From an alpha proteobacterium 3107 (lineage in GTDB: Bacteria > Pseudomonadota > Alphaproteobacteria > Rhodobacterales > Rhodobacteraceae): a stretch of DNA of 5,608 nt. The notes below the pieces were generated by a model. It was given only the letters and a program-made list of their open reading frames with translations, had not been told where the DNA came from and made no database searches. Positions within the stretch are counted from its first letter, which is position 1, and every line of letters begins with the position of its first letter. The stretch is from the NCBI GenBank assembly GCA_001483205.1, contig JPPB01000030.1, positions 1-5,608 on the forward strand. Direction: 5' to 3'. Below, one piece after another: positions 1 through 5,421 of this stretch. The position numbers were made by a program, and so were the translations under genes.

Positions 1-17
1 GAACAATGGTGAGCAGG

Positions 18-383
18 ATGGTTAAACCCGTGGCCGGTGACGTGTTCACCTATCCGTTTCTCTGGGAAAAAACCTCTGCATGATGGCGCATCGGCAACCA
101 ACCCGTCCGCCCGGTGCTTGCTGCCTGAGCAGCGCCTTGGGGCTCCGCCCGTTCGGCCCTGAAACGGTCCGCCGGACCGTTTCCGGGACGGGCCTCACCC
201 CCCGGCAGGCGCTTGAAACGCATCAACTTGTTGCAGCATATGGACTTTATGGTAAGACCATCGCCAATACGGACCGTCACGAGAAGCGCCCGCCCAGGCA
301 GGCGGCTGCCCGGCTTGGCCAATATGCAGCGGTTTTTGAAGGCCGGAAAGGTCAGCACCGTGAACCGGAGCGGATCGGCCTGA
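18..383 (+). pseudogene. Decayed PemK/MazF-like growth-inhibitor toxin gene
   Basis: Reading from ATG 18 (an in-frame ATG also lies at 6) gives MVKPVAGDVFTYPFLW, then stops at 81 and 126, then an open stretch to the stop at 381-383. As I recall the family, PemK/MazF-like proteins of alphaproteobacteria open with P-x-x-G-x-V-x-x-Y-x-x-LW and carry an Arg-Pro pair about 16 residues after LW. Here LW is followed, through the first stop, by an RP pair at the same spacing and then VLA. The C-terminal part has KRINLLQHM (from 213) and a basic tail FLKAGKVSTVNRS, which resembles the family's usual ending. The expected centre is not recognisable and holds a palindrome (147-193). Total length, about 121 codons, fits the family. 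No antitoxin gene is visible, though one could lie left of the window. Seen: the stops and motifs. Inferred: the family and the decay. The N-terminal match is better supported than the rest. Confidence 0.5.
147..193. repeat. Long imperfect palindrome / hairpin
   Basis: The core is a perfect 10-bp inverted repeat, GAAACGGTCC (161-170) and GGACCGTTTC (174-183), around a 3-base loop GCC. After one T/C mismatch (160/184) the stem continues with CCC 157-159 against GGG 185-187. After a four-base bulge (153-156) it resumes with GCCCGT 147-152 against ACGGGC 188-193, giving 19 paired positions in all. No T-run follows, so it does not look like an intrinsic terminator. It sits inside the broken toxin-like gene. 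It may be a dispersed REP-like palindromic unit, but copy number cannot be seen from this window. Confidence 0.6.
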
Positions 384-405
384 CCCCCGGCCAGGGGTGA
401 TTTTT
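383..405 (+). terminator. Weak intrinsic terminator-like hairpin
   Basis: ACCCC (383-387) can pair with GGGGT (394-398) around a six-base loop, and five T residues follow at 401-405 after two intervening bases. It lies at the end of the toxin-like remnant and about 50 bases before pgsA, where a terminator for upstream transcription would be expected. The stem is only 5 bp, so this is tentative. The rest of the gap to pgsA (406-452) shows no convincing promoter or Shine-Dalgarno sequence. Confidence 0.3.
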
Positions 406-452
406 ATATGTCATTCCCCTTTGAAAGGCCGTAAGACCCCAAAGACGCCCCC

Positions 453-1118
453 ATGACCTGGACCGTTCCCAATATCCTGACCCTGCTGCGCCTTCTGGCT
501 GCGCCCGGCGTGGCGGTGATGTTTCTCTACTTCACCCGTCCCTGGGCGGACTGGTTTGCGCTCATCCTCTTTCTCTTTGCAGCGCTCACGGATTTTCTCG
601 ACGGCTATCTGGCCCGCGCCTGGCGACAGGAAAGCCGCTTTGGGGCCATGCTTGACCCGATCGCCGACAAAGCCATGGTGCTGATTGCGCTGATGATCAT
701 CACCGGGTTCTCCGGCATGGACCCGTGGTTTCTGCTGCCCGCCACGGTGATCATATTCCGCGAGATATTCGTCTCTGGTCTGCGGGAATTTCTCGGCGAC
801 CGGTCGAAATCCCTGCGCGTCACGCCGCTTGCCAAGTGGAAAACCACCGCGCAGATGGTCGCCATCGCCATTCTGTTTGCCACCGGGGTGTTCGAGCACA
901 GTATCATCGAACGCACCGCCGGGATGGATGAGGCCACCATCGCCGGGATCATGGCGGGCGACATCCCGGATGACATCGGGTTGTTGTGGAGCGTTCGGGC
1001 ACAGGCGGCCAGTTGGTGGGGCGGTGTTGTCCTGCTCTGGGTTGCCGGGGGGCTTACATTGCTGACCGGGTGGGACTATCTGCAAAAGGCAATGCCCTAT
1101 CTGAAAGACGCGCCGTGA
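453..1118 (+). CDS. pgsA: CDP-diacylglycerol--glycerol-3-phosphate 3-phosphatidyltransferase (phosphatidylglycerophosphate synthase)
   Basis: This 221-residue inner-membrane enzyme joins CDP-diacylglycerol and sn-glycerol 3-phosphate to give phosphatidylglycerophosphate and CMP, the committed step to phosphatidylglycerol and cardiolipin. The complete CDP-alcohol phosphatidyltransferase signature D-x2-D-G-x2-A-R-x8-G-x3-D-x3-D is present, with D47, D50, G51, A54, R55, G64, D68 and D72; the aspartates bind the metal ions and CDP. The N-terminus (VPNILTLLRL, then Pro18) is typical of PgsA. About six hydrophobic segments can be picked out, roughly at 8-28, 33-49, 74-86, 92-110, 132-147 and 188-206. 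It is longer than E. coli PgsA (182 residues). Most of the excess is a polar stretch at about 148-186, which I believe is common in alphaproteobacterial members. ATG 453 is the only start that keeps the conserved N-terminus, although no clear Shine-Dalgarno precedes it. The stop overlaps the moaD start by one base. Confidence 0.93.
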   Translation: MTWTVPNILTLLRLLAAPGVAVMFLYFTRPWADWFALILFLFAALTDFLDGYLARAWRQESRFGAMLDPIADKAMVLIALMIITGFSGMDPWFLLPATVIIFREIFVSGLREFLGDRSKSLRVTPLAKWKTTAQMVAIAILFATGVFEHSIIERTAGMDEATIAGIMAGDIPDDIGLLWSVRAQAASWWGGVVLLWVAGGLTLLTGWDYLQKAMPYLKDAP

Positions 1119-1366
1119 TGCTTGATGTGCTCTATTTTGCCTGGGTCCGGGAACGGATCGGCCTGCCGGGGGAGCGGGTCGAGACCGGGGCGGCAACGGT
1201 GCGCGCGCTGGTGGCGGAATTATCTGCGACCGATGCGCGCCATGCCGCCGCCTTTGCCGACATCTCTGCCCTGCGGGTTGCGGTGGATCAGGAGCTGACG
1301 GATTTCGATGCGCCGCTTGCCGGGGCGCGCGAGGTTGCCTTTTTCCCGCCGATGACCGGGGGCTGA
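1118..1366 (+). CDS. moaD: Molybdopterin synthase small (sulfur-carrier) subunit MoaD
   Basis: This is an 82-residue ubiquitin-fold protein of the cytoplasm. In the MoaD family the C-terminal glycine is adenylated by MoeB and converted to a thiocarboxylate; inserted into MoaE, it then donates sulfur to cyclic pyranopterin monophosphate in molybdenum-cofactor synthesis. Seen here: the start MLDVLYFAWVRE, the late segment VAFFPPMTGG and the terminal Gly81-Gly82 required for function. The size matches the family (about 80 residues). The frame is open further upstream, but ATG 1118 is chosen because it starts at the conserved N-terminus and overlaps the pgsA stop codon as ATGA-type coupling (TGATG at 1116-1120). 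Translation is therefore probably coupled to pgsA. moaE follows after a single base, supporting the assignment. Confidence 0.93.
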   Translation: MLDVLYFAWVRERIGLPGERVETGAATVRALVAELSATDARHAAAFADISALRVAVDQELTDFDAPLAGAREVAFFPPMTGG

Positions 1367-1367
1367 G

Positions 1368-1817
1368 ATGACGGTGCGGGTTCAGGCGGCCCCGTTTGAT
1401 TATGGCGCGGAATGTGCGCGCTTTGCCGCGGGTGTGGCGGGGGCGGGGGCCGTGGTCACATTTGCCGGGGTCGTGCGGGACAATGATGCGGGCACGCTGA
1501 AGCGGATGGTGATAGAGCACTACCCCGCCATGACCGAAAAGGCGCTGACCGCCATCGTCGGGCAGGCCCGCGCGCGTTGGCCGTTATGCGATTGCCTGAT
1601 CATCCACCGTTACGGGGCGCTTGTGCCGGGCGAGATGATAATGATGGTCGCCACCGCCGCCCGCCACCGGGCCGCCGCGTTCGGGGCGGCGGAATTTCTG
1701 ATGGATTACCTCAAGTCCCGCGCCCCGTTCTGGAAGCGGGAAATAACGTCGGACGGTGGCGCGGCGTGGGTGGAGAGCCGGAGCGAGGATGAAGGCGCGT
1801 TGAGGCGGTGGAACTGA
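1368..1817 (+). CDS. moaE: Molybdopterin synthase catalytic (large) subunit MoaE
   Basis: A 149-residue cytoplasmic protein that pairs with MoaD in a heterotetramer and converts cyclic pyranopterin monophosphate to molybdopterin. Family motifs appear in order: GAVVTFAGVVRD (27-38), with Arg37 at the position of the conserved binding arginine; IEHYPAMTEKAL (49-60); HRYGALVPGE (80-89); ATAARHRAAAF (95-105); and DYLKSRAPFWKRE (113-125). Lys116 and Lys123 in the last motif correspond to the catalytic and substrate lysines known from E. coli MoaE (Lys119 and Lys126). Length is normal for the family (about 150). The start follows the moaD stop by one base, and a G-run at the end of moaD can serve as its ribosome binding site. 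The other molybdenum-cofactor genes (moaA, moaB, moaC) are not in this window. The 69 bases after it hold no clear terminator. Confidence 0.95.
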   Translation: MTVRVQAAPFDYGAECARFAAGVAGAGAVVTFAGVVRDNDAGTLKRMVIEHYPAMTEKALTAIVGQARARWPLCDCLIIHRYGALVPGEMIMMVATAARHRAAAFGAAEFLMDYLKSRAPFWKREITSDGGAAWVESRSEDEGALRRWN

Positions 1818-1886
1818 GCGAGGTCTCTGCATATTAGCTCAGTCGGGCAGACGGTTTGGCCACCGATATTCCGTTATGCACAGGTT

Positions 1887-2255
1887 TCAGGACGCAGGCC
1901 GCACCGGAAAGCGCTGCCCCTCTTCGGTCACCACGATCAGGCGGGCGGTGTTCATCACATAGAGATCACACCGCGATGCGCCGTTGTCAAAGGCGATGCA
2001 CACGGTGCTGTCTTCGCCGATCTCATAGACCCCATAGGCCGTGCCACCAACCCCGTAGGTATAGGAATACCCACCATTGGGGCCAAATCTCGACTGCCCG
2101 TCGTCATAGAATGTCAGCGTCTGCCCGGCCAGCCGTTCCTGCAACTCCGCGCGGGAAAACAGGGCGTCCCCGTTGCGCATCGCCCATTCCTGCGCCGGTT
2201 CCTGTGCCGGGGCGGAAGACGCCGCAATCAGCAGGGCAAGGCAGAGCTTTTTCAT
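1887..2255 (-). CDS. Small secreted protein of unknown function
   Basis: This 122-residue protein has a clear Sec signal peptide: a KK pair, the hydrophobic run LCLALLIAA and a cleavage site APA|Q after residue 17. The mature part of about 105 residues should be periplasmic. It contains LTFYDDGQSRF (47-57), a Gly/Tyr-rich segment GGYSYTYGVGGTAYGVYEI (61-79), VCIAF (85-89) and RCDLYV (95-100). The strand-like pattern and two cysteines, C86 and C96, suggest a small beta-rich fold held by a disulfide. The layout recalls small secreted DUF995-like proteins, but I cannot assign it to a named family. A good Shine-Dalgarno GAAAGG (complement of 2264-2269) lies 8 bases before the ATG. It has the same orientation as the SDR gene, 109 bases downstream of it. 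It converges on moaE. That it is a real gene is well supported; the function is unknown. Confidence 0.8.
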   Translation of the reverse strand: MKKLCLALLIAASSAPAQEPAQEWAMRNGDALFSRAELQERLAGQTLTFYDDGQSRFGPNGGYSYTYGVGGTAYGVYEIGEDSTVCIAFDNGASRCDLYVMNTARLIVVTEEGQRFPVRPAS

Positions 2256-2364
2256 AGTGCGGACCTTTCGGGATCATGCAGGCCATATAATGCGGGGCCG
2301 TTTTCACCTTTGCCCGCGCAGTCTGGCATGAAAGCCGCCGGACCGAACAGTCACAATCGGTTGA

Positions 2365-3174
2365 TCAGTGCGCGGGCGGCGCGGCGGCGTCAATCAGGCT
2401 GCGCCCGCCATCCACCGTCAGCACCTGCCCGGTCATAAACCCCGCCGCGTCCGAGGCCAGAAACTGCACCACCCCGGCCAGCTCATCGGCCCCGGCAATC
2501 CGCCCGAGCGGGGTATGGGCAACAATATCCCGCCGGTAATCGGGGTTTTCCCTGAGCGTTGCTTGCAGGCTGCCACTCATCAGGCTGCCAAAGGCAACAG
2601 CATTGACCCGCACCCGCCGGTCCGCCAGCGCCACCGCCATCGCGCGCGTCATCTGGTCAAGGGCCGCCGTCGCCACCGAATAGGCCATCAGGTCAGGATG
2701 GGCGCGGCGCGCGGCAATACAGGACAGGTTGACAATGGCCCCTGCCGCCGCGCCGCCGGGCTGTTCGCTTTCCCCGGCCTGCCGAATCATCCGCCGGGCC
2801 ACCGCCTGGCTCAGATGCAGGCTGGTCATCAGGTTCTGCTCCAGCATCGTCGCCACAGACCCGTCTTCGGCCGACAGCGGATCGGTGGGGATGATCTGGC
2901 GGCTGGCATTGACAAGGATGTCGATCCGCTCGAAAGCATCAATCGTGGCGGATAACAGGTTGGCGATTGTCAGCTTTTCCCTGAGATCACCCGCGAAAGA
3001 GCGGAACCGGCCCTCGCCCGGATCATCGCCAAGCTCTTCGGCCAGGCCCTCGTCATCCATGTCGGCCAGCACCACATTTGCCCCGCATTCGAGGAAATGG
3101 CGGGCAATCGCCAGCCCGACCCCGTTGGCGGCCCCGGTGACGATGGCGGTCTTGCCGGAAATGGAAAAGCTCAT
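2365..3174 (-). CDS. SDR-family (short-chain dehydrogenase/reductase-like) protein with altered catalytic residues
   Basis: A 269-residue Rossmann-fold protein of normal classical-SDR length. The dinucleotide motif TGAANGVG (13-20) is intact. D38 at the end of the second strand favours NAD(H) over NADP(H). D63 (AGDL), an NAS in place of the usual NAG (89-91) and N114 (QNL) follow in order. The active site departs from the family. The position 13 residues before the tyrosine, normally Ser, is Cys152 (codon TGT). In the Tyr-x3-Lys motif the sequence is Y165-SVA-T169, so the lysine is threonine (codon ACG). The C-terminal part (RVRVNAVAFG, then TPLGRIAGADE, and TGQVLTVDGG at 248-257) is typical of FabG-like SDRs. 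Shine-Dalgarno GGAAGGA (complement of 3185-3191) lies 10 bases before the ATG. clpS ends 58 bases upstream, so the two may be cotranscribed. The fold assignment is firm. Substrate and activity are unknown, and it may be a binding or regulatory pseudoenzyme. Confidence 0.88.
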   Translation of the reverse strand: MSFSISGKTAIVTGAANGVGLAIARHFLECGANVVLADMDDEGLAEELGDDPGEGRFRSFAGDLREKLTIANLLSATIDAFERIDILVNASRQIIPTDPLSAEDGSVATMLEQNLMTSLHLSQAVARRMIRQAGESEQPGGAAAGAIVNLSCIAARRAHPDLMAYSVATAALDQMTRAMAVALADRRVRVNAVAFGSLMSGSLQATLRENPDYRRDIVAHTPLGRIAGADELAGVVQFLASDAAGFMTGQVLTVDGGRSLIDAAAPPAH

Positions 3175-3232
3175 CGGCGCAGTGTCCTTCCGCCTGCCGT
3201 GCCGCCTGCCTTACGGATCATCGTGCAATGCC

Positions 3233-3565
3233 TCATTCCTTTTCCATCGTGCATTGCAGAGGGTGCTCATGCCGACGGGAAAAATCCATCACCTGCATCA
3301 CCTTGGTCTCGGCAATTTCATGGCTGAACACGCCGACAACCGCAATGCCCTTCTGGTGAACGGTCAGCATGATCTCGAACGCCTGCGCATGGCCGAGGCC
3401 AAAGAAACGCTCCAGCACATGCACCACAAACTCCATCGGGGTGAAATCGTCATTCAGCAGCAGAACCTTATAGAGCGGCGGGCGCATGGTGCGCGCGCGC
3501 GTCCGGGTGATCGTGCCAACGCCGGGGTCGTCCGGCTCCCGGTGATCTGCCATTGCAAACGGCAT
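3233..3565 (-). CDS. clpS: ATP-dependent Clp protease adaptor protein ClpS
   Basis: ClpS is a cytoplasmic adaptor that binds substrates with N-terminal bulky hydrophobic residues (N-degrons) and hands them to the ClpA unfoldase of ClpAP. With this start it is 110 residues, in the normal range. The core runs [19 protein letters not shown], then [21 protein letters not shown], then [18 protein letters not shown], ending [10 protein letters not shown]. The NDD-x-TPMEFV region and the MLTVH segment form the family's N-degron pocket. The N-terminal ~25 residues are polar and flexible, as expected. The frame stays open upstream to a GTG at 3658, but a candidate promoter covers that region, so a longer protein is unlikely. 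ATG 3565 has AGGA four bases upstream; ATG 3553 (start MADH) is an equally possible start giving 106 residues. The SDR gene follows after 58 bases. No clpA is visible here. Confidence 0.93.
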   Translation of the reverse strand: MPFAMADHREPDDPGVGTITRTRARTMRPPLYKVLLLNDDFTPMEFVVHVLERFFGLGHAQAFEIMLTVHQKGIAVVGVFSHEIAETKVMQVMDFSRRHEHPLQCTMEKE

Positions 3566-3649
3566 CCTGTCCTGCATCCGTTGCATCCGCTTTGTCCGCT
3601 GCACCATCCAAAACCCGCTGGTCGGAAACCACTCATGCGTTCTGAGCCG

Positions 3650-3679
3650 ACTATACACCCCCCCGGCGCGGAGTGAAAA
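3650..3679 (-). promoter_or_regulatory. Candidate sigma-70-type promoter for clpS
   Basis: On the - strand there is a -10-like TATAGT (complement of 3650-3655, 5 of 6 consensus bases). A -35-like TTTTCA (complement of 3674-3679, 4 of 6) lies 18 bases upstream of it. Transcription would begin near 3643, leaving a leader of about 78-90 bases before the chosen clpS starts. It overlaps the far upstream GTG of the clpS frame, which argues for the shorter protein. This is consensus matching only. Confidence 0.35.
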
Positions 3680-3829
3680 GGGCAGAAGCCCGCACCTGAC
3701 GGGCGCGTGACCGGCCCGAAACGCATAAATTGTGGTTCGGGCGAAAGCAACCGCAACATATGCCGAAAGCTACACGCAAAACGTCGGGAAAGTTGTTGAA
3801 TTTAATGTATTTTCTATTTGCAAAAACTG

Positions 3830-3838
3830 TGCTATGGT
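3830..3838 (+). promoter_or_regulatory. Candidate extended -10 promoter for the D,D-carboxypeptidase gene
   Basis: TGCTATGGT fits the extended -10 pattern TG-n-TATnnT and lies in the most AT-rich part of the divergent spacer (about 3790-3840). No good -35 sits 17 bases upstream (TTTTCT), as is common with extended -10 elements. Transcription would start near 3845, about 45 bases before the chosen ATG. The remainder of the spacer (3680-3829) shows only a short 5-bp GCCCG/CGGGC hairpin at 3688-3704 and no other recognisable site. Confidence 0.35.
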
Positions 3839-3859
3839 TTGGCAGAGCACAAAAAGCCA

Positions 3860-3913
3860 ACCGGAAAAACCGGCGGCATGAGGCAGAAAATGCGACCGGA
3901 AAGACCGGTGGCA
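3860..3913 (+). repeat. Two near-identical 19-base direct repeats at the gene start
   Basis: ACCGGAAAAACCGGCGGCA (3860-3878) recurs as ACCGGAAAGACCGGTGGCA (3895-3913) with two differences. Each copy contains CCGG-A-rich-CCGG, a short inverted repeat that can form a 4-bp hairpin with a 5-base loop. The copies are 35 bases apart, so they are read in different frames. They flank the ribosome binding site and ATG of the carboxypeptidase gene. The origin could be a local duplication; a role in regulation is speculative. Confidence 0.5.
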
Positions 3914-5359
3914 AAGGTCAAGAAACACAAGCGACGTGAAAGTGCGTCTGGAGCAGTGAAGATACGTCTTGGACAATTCGTGAGATTGGGGCTGATTCTG
4001 TCGGCCATGATCTGCATGGTCGCGCTTCTGGCCACGCGGGTTCAGGCCGCGCCCTATGCGGCGATGGTCATGGATGCGCGCAGCGGCGAGATTCTGCATT
4101 CCCGCAATGCCGATACCCGGCTGCACCCGGCGTCGCTGACCAAGATGATGACGCTCTATGTCGTCTTTCAGGCGGTCGAGAACGGCGAGATTTCGCTTGA
4201 CACCGAGGTCACGATCTCGCGCCATGCTGCGTCCGAGCCGCCCTCTAAGCTGGGCCTGCGCCGGGGCCAGCGCATCCGCCTGCGCTATCTGATCCGGGCC
4301 GCCGCGATCAAATCCGCCAATGATGCCGCCACCGCTTTGGGCGAGGCGATCTCGGGGTCCGAGGCGGCGTTTGCCCGGCGCATGAACCGGACGGCGCGGG
4401 CATTGGGGATGACCCGCACGACCTTCAAAAACGCCCACGGACTGACCGAGAGCGGGCACCTGTCCACGGCACACGACATGACCAATCTGGGGCGGCGGCT
4501 GTTCTATCACTTCCCGGAATACTATAACCTGTTTTCCCGCCAGAGCGCCCATGCGGGGATTGCCAATGTGCGCAACACCAACCGCAGGATGCTGTCCTCT
4601 TATCGCGGCGCGGACGGGATCAAGACCGGATACACCCGCGCGGCGGGTTTCAATCTGGTTGCCTCTGCCGAGCGCGGGGGGGTGCGGGTTATCGCCACGG
4701 TGTTCGGTGGCCGGTCCACGGCGACGCGGAATGCGCGGGTGGCGGAATTGCTGGATATGGGGTTTCAGCGCGCGCCCCGGCGGGTGGCGGTGCGCATTCC
4801 GGCGCGCCCCGGCGTGAATGGCGGGGCAGGGCAGGTCGTGATGGTTGCCCGCAGTCCGCGCCCCGCGCCCAGACCGGCCCGGCAGGCCGCGCCGGAGATT
4901 GCCCGGGATATGCTGATCGCTATGGAGAGCGGGATTCTGGACGCGCTGGAACAGGCCGGTCAGGACGGGCAGGAGCATACCGGGGCGGCAGTGGTTTCGG
5001 CAGAGGCGGCAAAACCGGCAGATGCGGACGCGGACGCGGGCGTGATCGTGGCCGAGATTCGGCCCGAAGTGATCACCGGCCCGACGGAACCGGTGATCGT
5101 GACCCGCGTCTCGACCTCCGGCGGGCGGCACTGGGGGGTGAGTGTCGGCCGGTATGACACCAGATTCCAGGCAGAGCGTGTTCTGATGCGCACCGCATTG
5201 CAGGAAATGGCGACGCTTGACGGTGCTCTGCGCCGGGTCGTGCTGCGGGGCGGCGTCTATGAGGCGAATTTCATGGGCATGGCGCGGGAAACCGCACTGC
5301 TGGCCTGCCGCCGCCTTCAGGCCCAGAGACGGGAATGCAGGATGATCGGCCCGTCCTGA
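3890..5359 (+). CDS. D-alanyl-D-alanine carboxypeptidase (S11 family penicillin-binding protein) with C-terminal SPOR domain
   Basis: A 489-residue exported enzyme that removes the terminal D-alanine from peptidoglycan pentapeptides in the periplasm and so limits cross-linking. All three S11 motifs are present: S82-LT-K85 (nucleophile serine), S142-A-N144 and K245-T-G. A basic N-region is followed by a hydrophobic segment (about 32-48) and a likely cleavage site VQA|AP after residue 53. The catalytic domain covers about 54-290. A Pro/Arg/Ala-rich linker follows (321-332 reads RSPRPAPRPARQ), with an acidic Ala-Asp stretch at about 378-383. A SPOR-like domain occupies about 413-487 (HWGVSVGRYDTRFQAE at its start); SPOR domains bind denuded septal glycan. 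ATG 3890 is chosen because GAGG lies 6 bases upstream. ATG 3878, and GTG 3956, which would give a normal-length 31-residue signal peptide, are alternatives. It is transcribed divergently from clpS. It is close to DacF/DacC-type proteins, but I do not give a symbol. Confidence 0.92.
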   Translation: MRPERPVAKVKKHKRRESASGAVKIRLGQFVRLGLILSAMICMVALLATRVQAAPYAAMVMDARSGEILHSRNADTRLHPASLTKMMTLYVVFQAVENGEISLDTEVTISRHAASEPPSKLGLRRGQRIRLRYLIRAAAIKSANDAATALGEAISGSEAAFARRMNRTARALGMTRTTFKNAHGLTESGHLSTAHDMTNLGRRLFYHFPEYYNLFSRQSAHAGIANVRNTNRRMLSSYRGADGIKTGYTRAAGFNLVASAERGGVRVIATVFGGRSTATRNARVAELLDMGFQRAPRRVAVRIPARPGVNGGAGQVVMVARSPRPAPRPARQAAPEIARDMLIAMESGILDALEQAGQDGQEHTGAAVVSAEAAKPADADADAGVIVAEIRPEVITGPTEPVIVTRVSTSGGRHWGVSVGRYDTRFQAERVLMRTALQEMATLDGALRRVVLRGGVYEANFMGMARETALLACRRLQAQRRECRMIGPS

Positions 5360-5365
5360 CCGGCC

Positions 5366-5396
5366 TTGCGCCCTTGCGAAAAATCGGAATTATATA
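5366..5396 (+). promoter_or_regulatory. Possible promoter after the carboxypeptidase gene
   Basis: TTGCGC (5366-5371) lies 17-19 bases before an AT-rich -10-like stretch ATTATATA (5389-5396). It is placed about 25 bases before a good Shine-Dalgarno and an ATG at 5422, which is where a promoter for that frame would be expected. The spacing is not decisive because the AT stretch offers several registers. No terminator for the preceding gene was recognised in this short gap. Confidence 0.3.
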
Positions 5397-5421
5397 AGGG
5401 AATACCAAAAAGGAAAATCGC

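Noticed and set aside
50..400. Open frames of about 100 codons on both strands across the left end
   Set aside because: Neither translation shows a motif or has a ribosome binding site. The third forward frame carries the toxin-like remnant, which explains the region better.
411..1520. Long minus-strand open frame (369 codons) opposite pgsA, moaD and moaE
   Set aside because: Its translation is rich in Arg, Pro, His and Gly with no domain pattern, the usual antisense product of GC-rich coding DNA. The plus-strand genes over the same bases carry complete family motifs.
1828..1860. tRNA D-arm-like string TTAGCTCAGTCGG after moaE
   Set aside because: No acceptor stem, anticodon arm or T-arm (GGTTCGA-type) follows at the right distance, so it is a chance match.
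1818..1886. Possible bidirectional terminator between convergent moaE and the small secreted-protein gene
   Set aside because: Only a 4-bp CGGT/ACCG stem can be drawn and there is no T-run on either strand.
2280..2292. TATAAT on the plus strand in the gap before the SDR gene
   Set aside because: No plus-strand gene follows it. The reverse strand gives only a poor -10 (CATTAT) without a -35, so no promoter is claimed.
2342..2361. ACCGA/TCGGT inverted repeat just after the SDR gene
   Set aside because: 5-bp stem with a 10-base loop and no T-run in the direction of transcription; too weak to call a terminator.
3688..3704. GCCCG/CGGGC hairpin in the divergent spacer
   Set aside because: A 5-bp GC stem is expected by chance in GC-rich DNA and no function is indicated by its place.
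3770..5131. Minus-strand open frame (453 codons) opposite the carboxypeptidase gene
   Set aside because: Low-complexity Arg/Gly/His/Pro-rich translation, no ribosome binding site or motif, and fully overlapped by a gene with three intact catalytic motifs.
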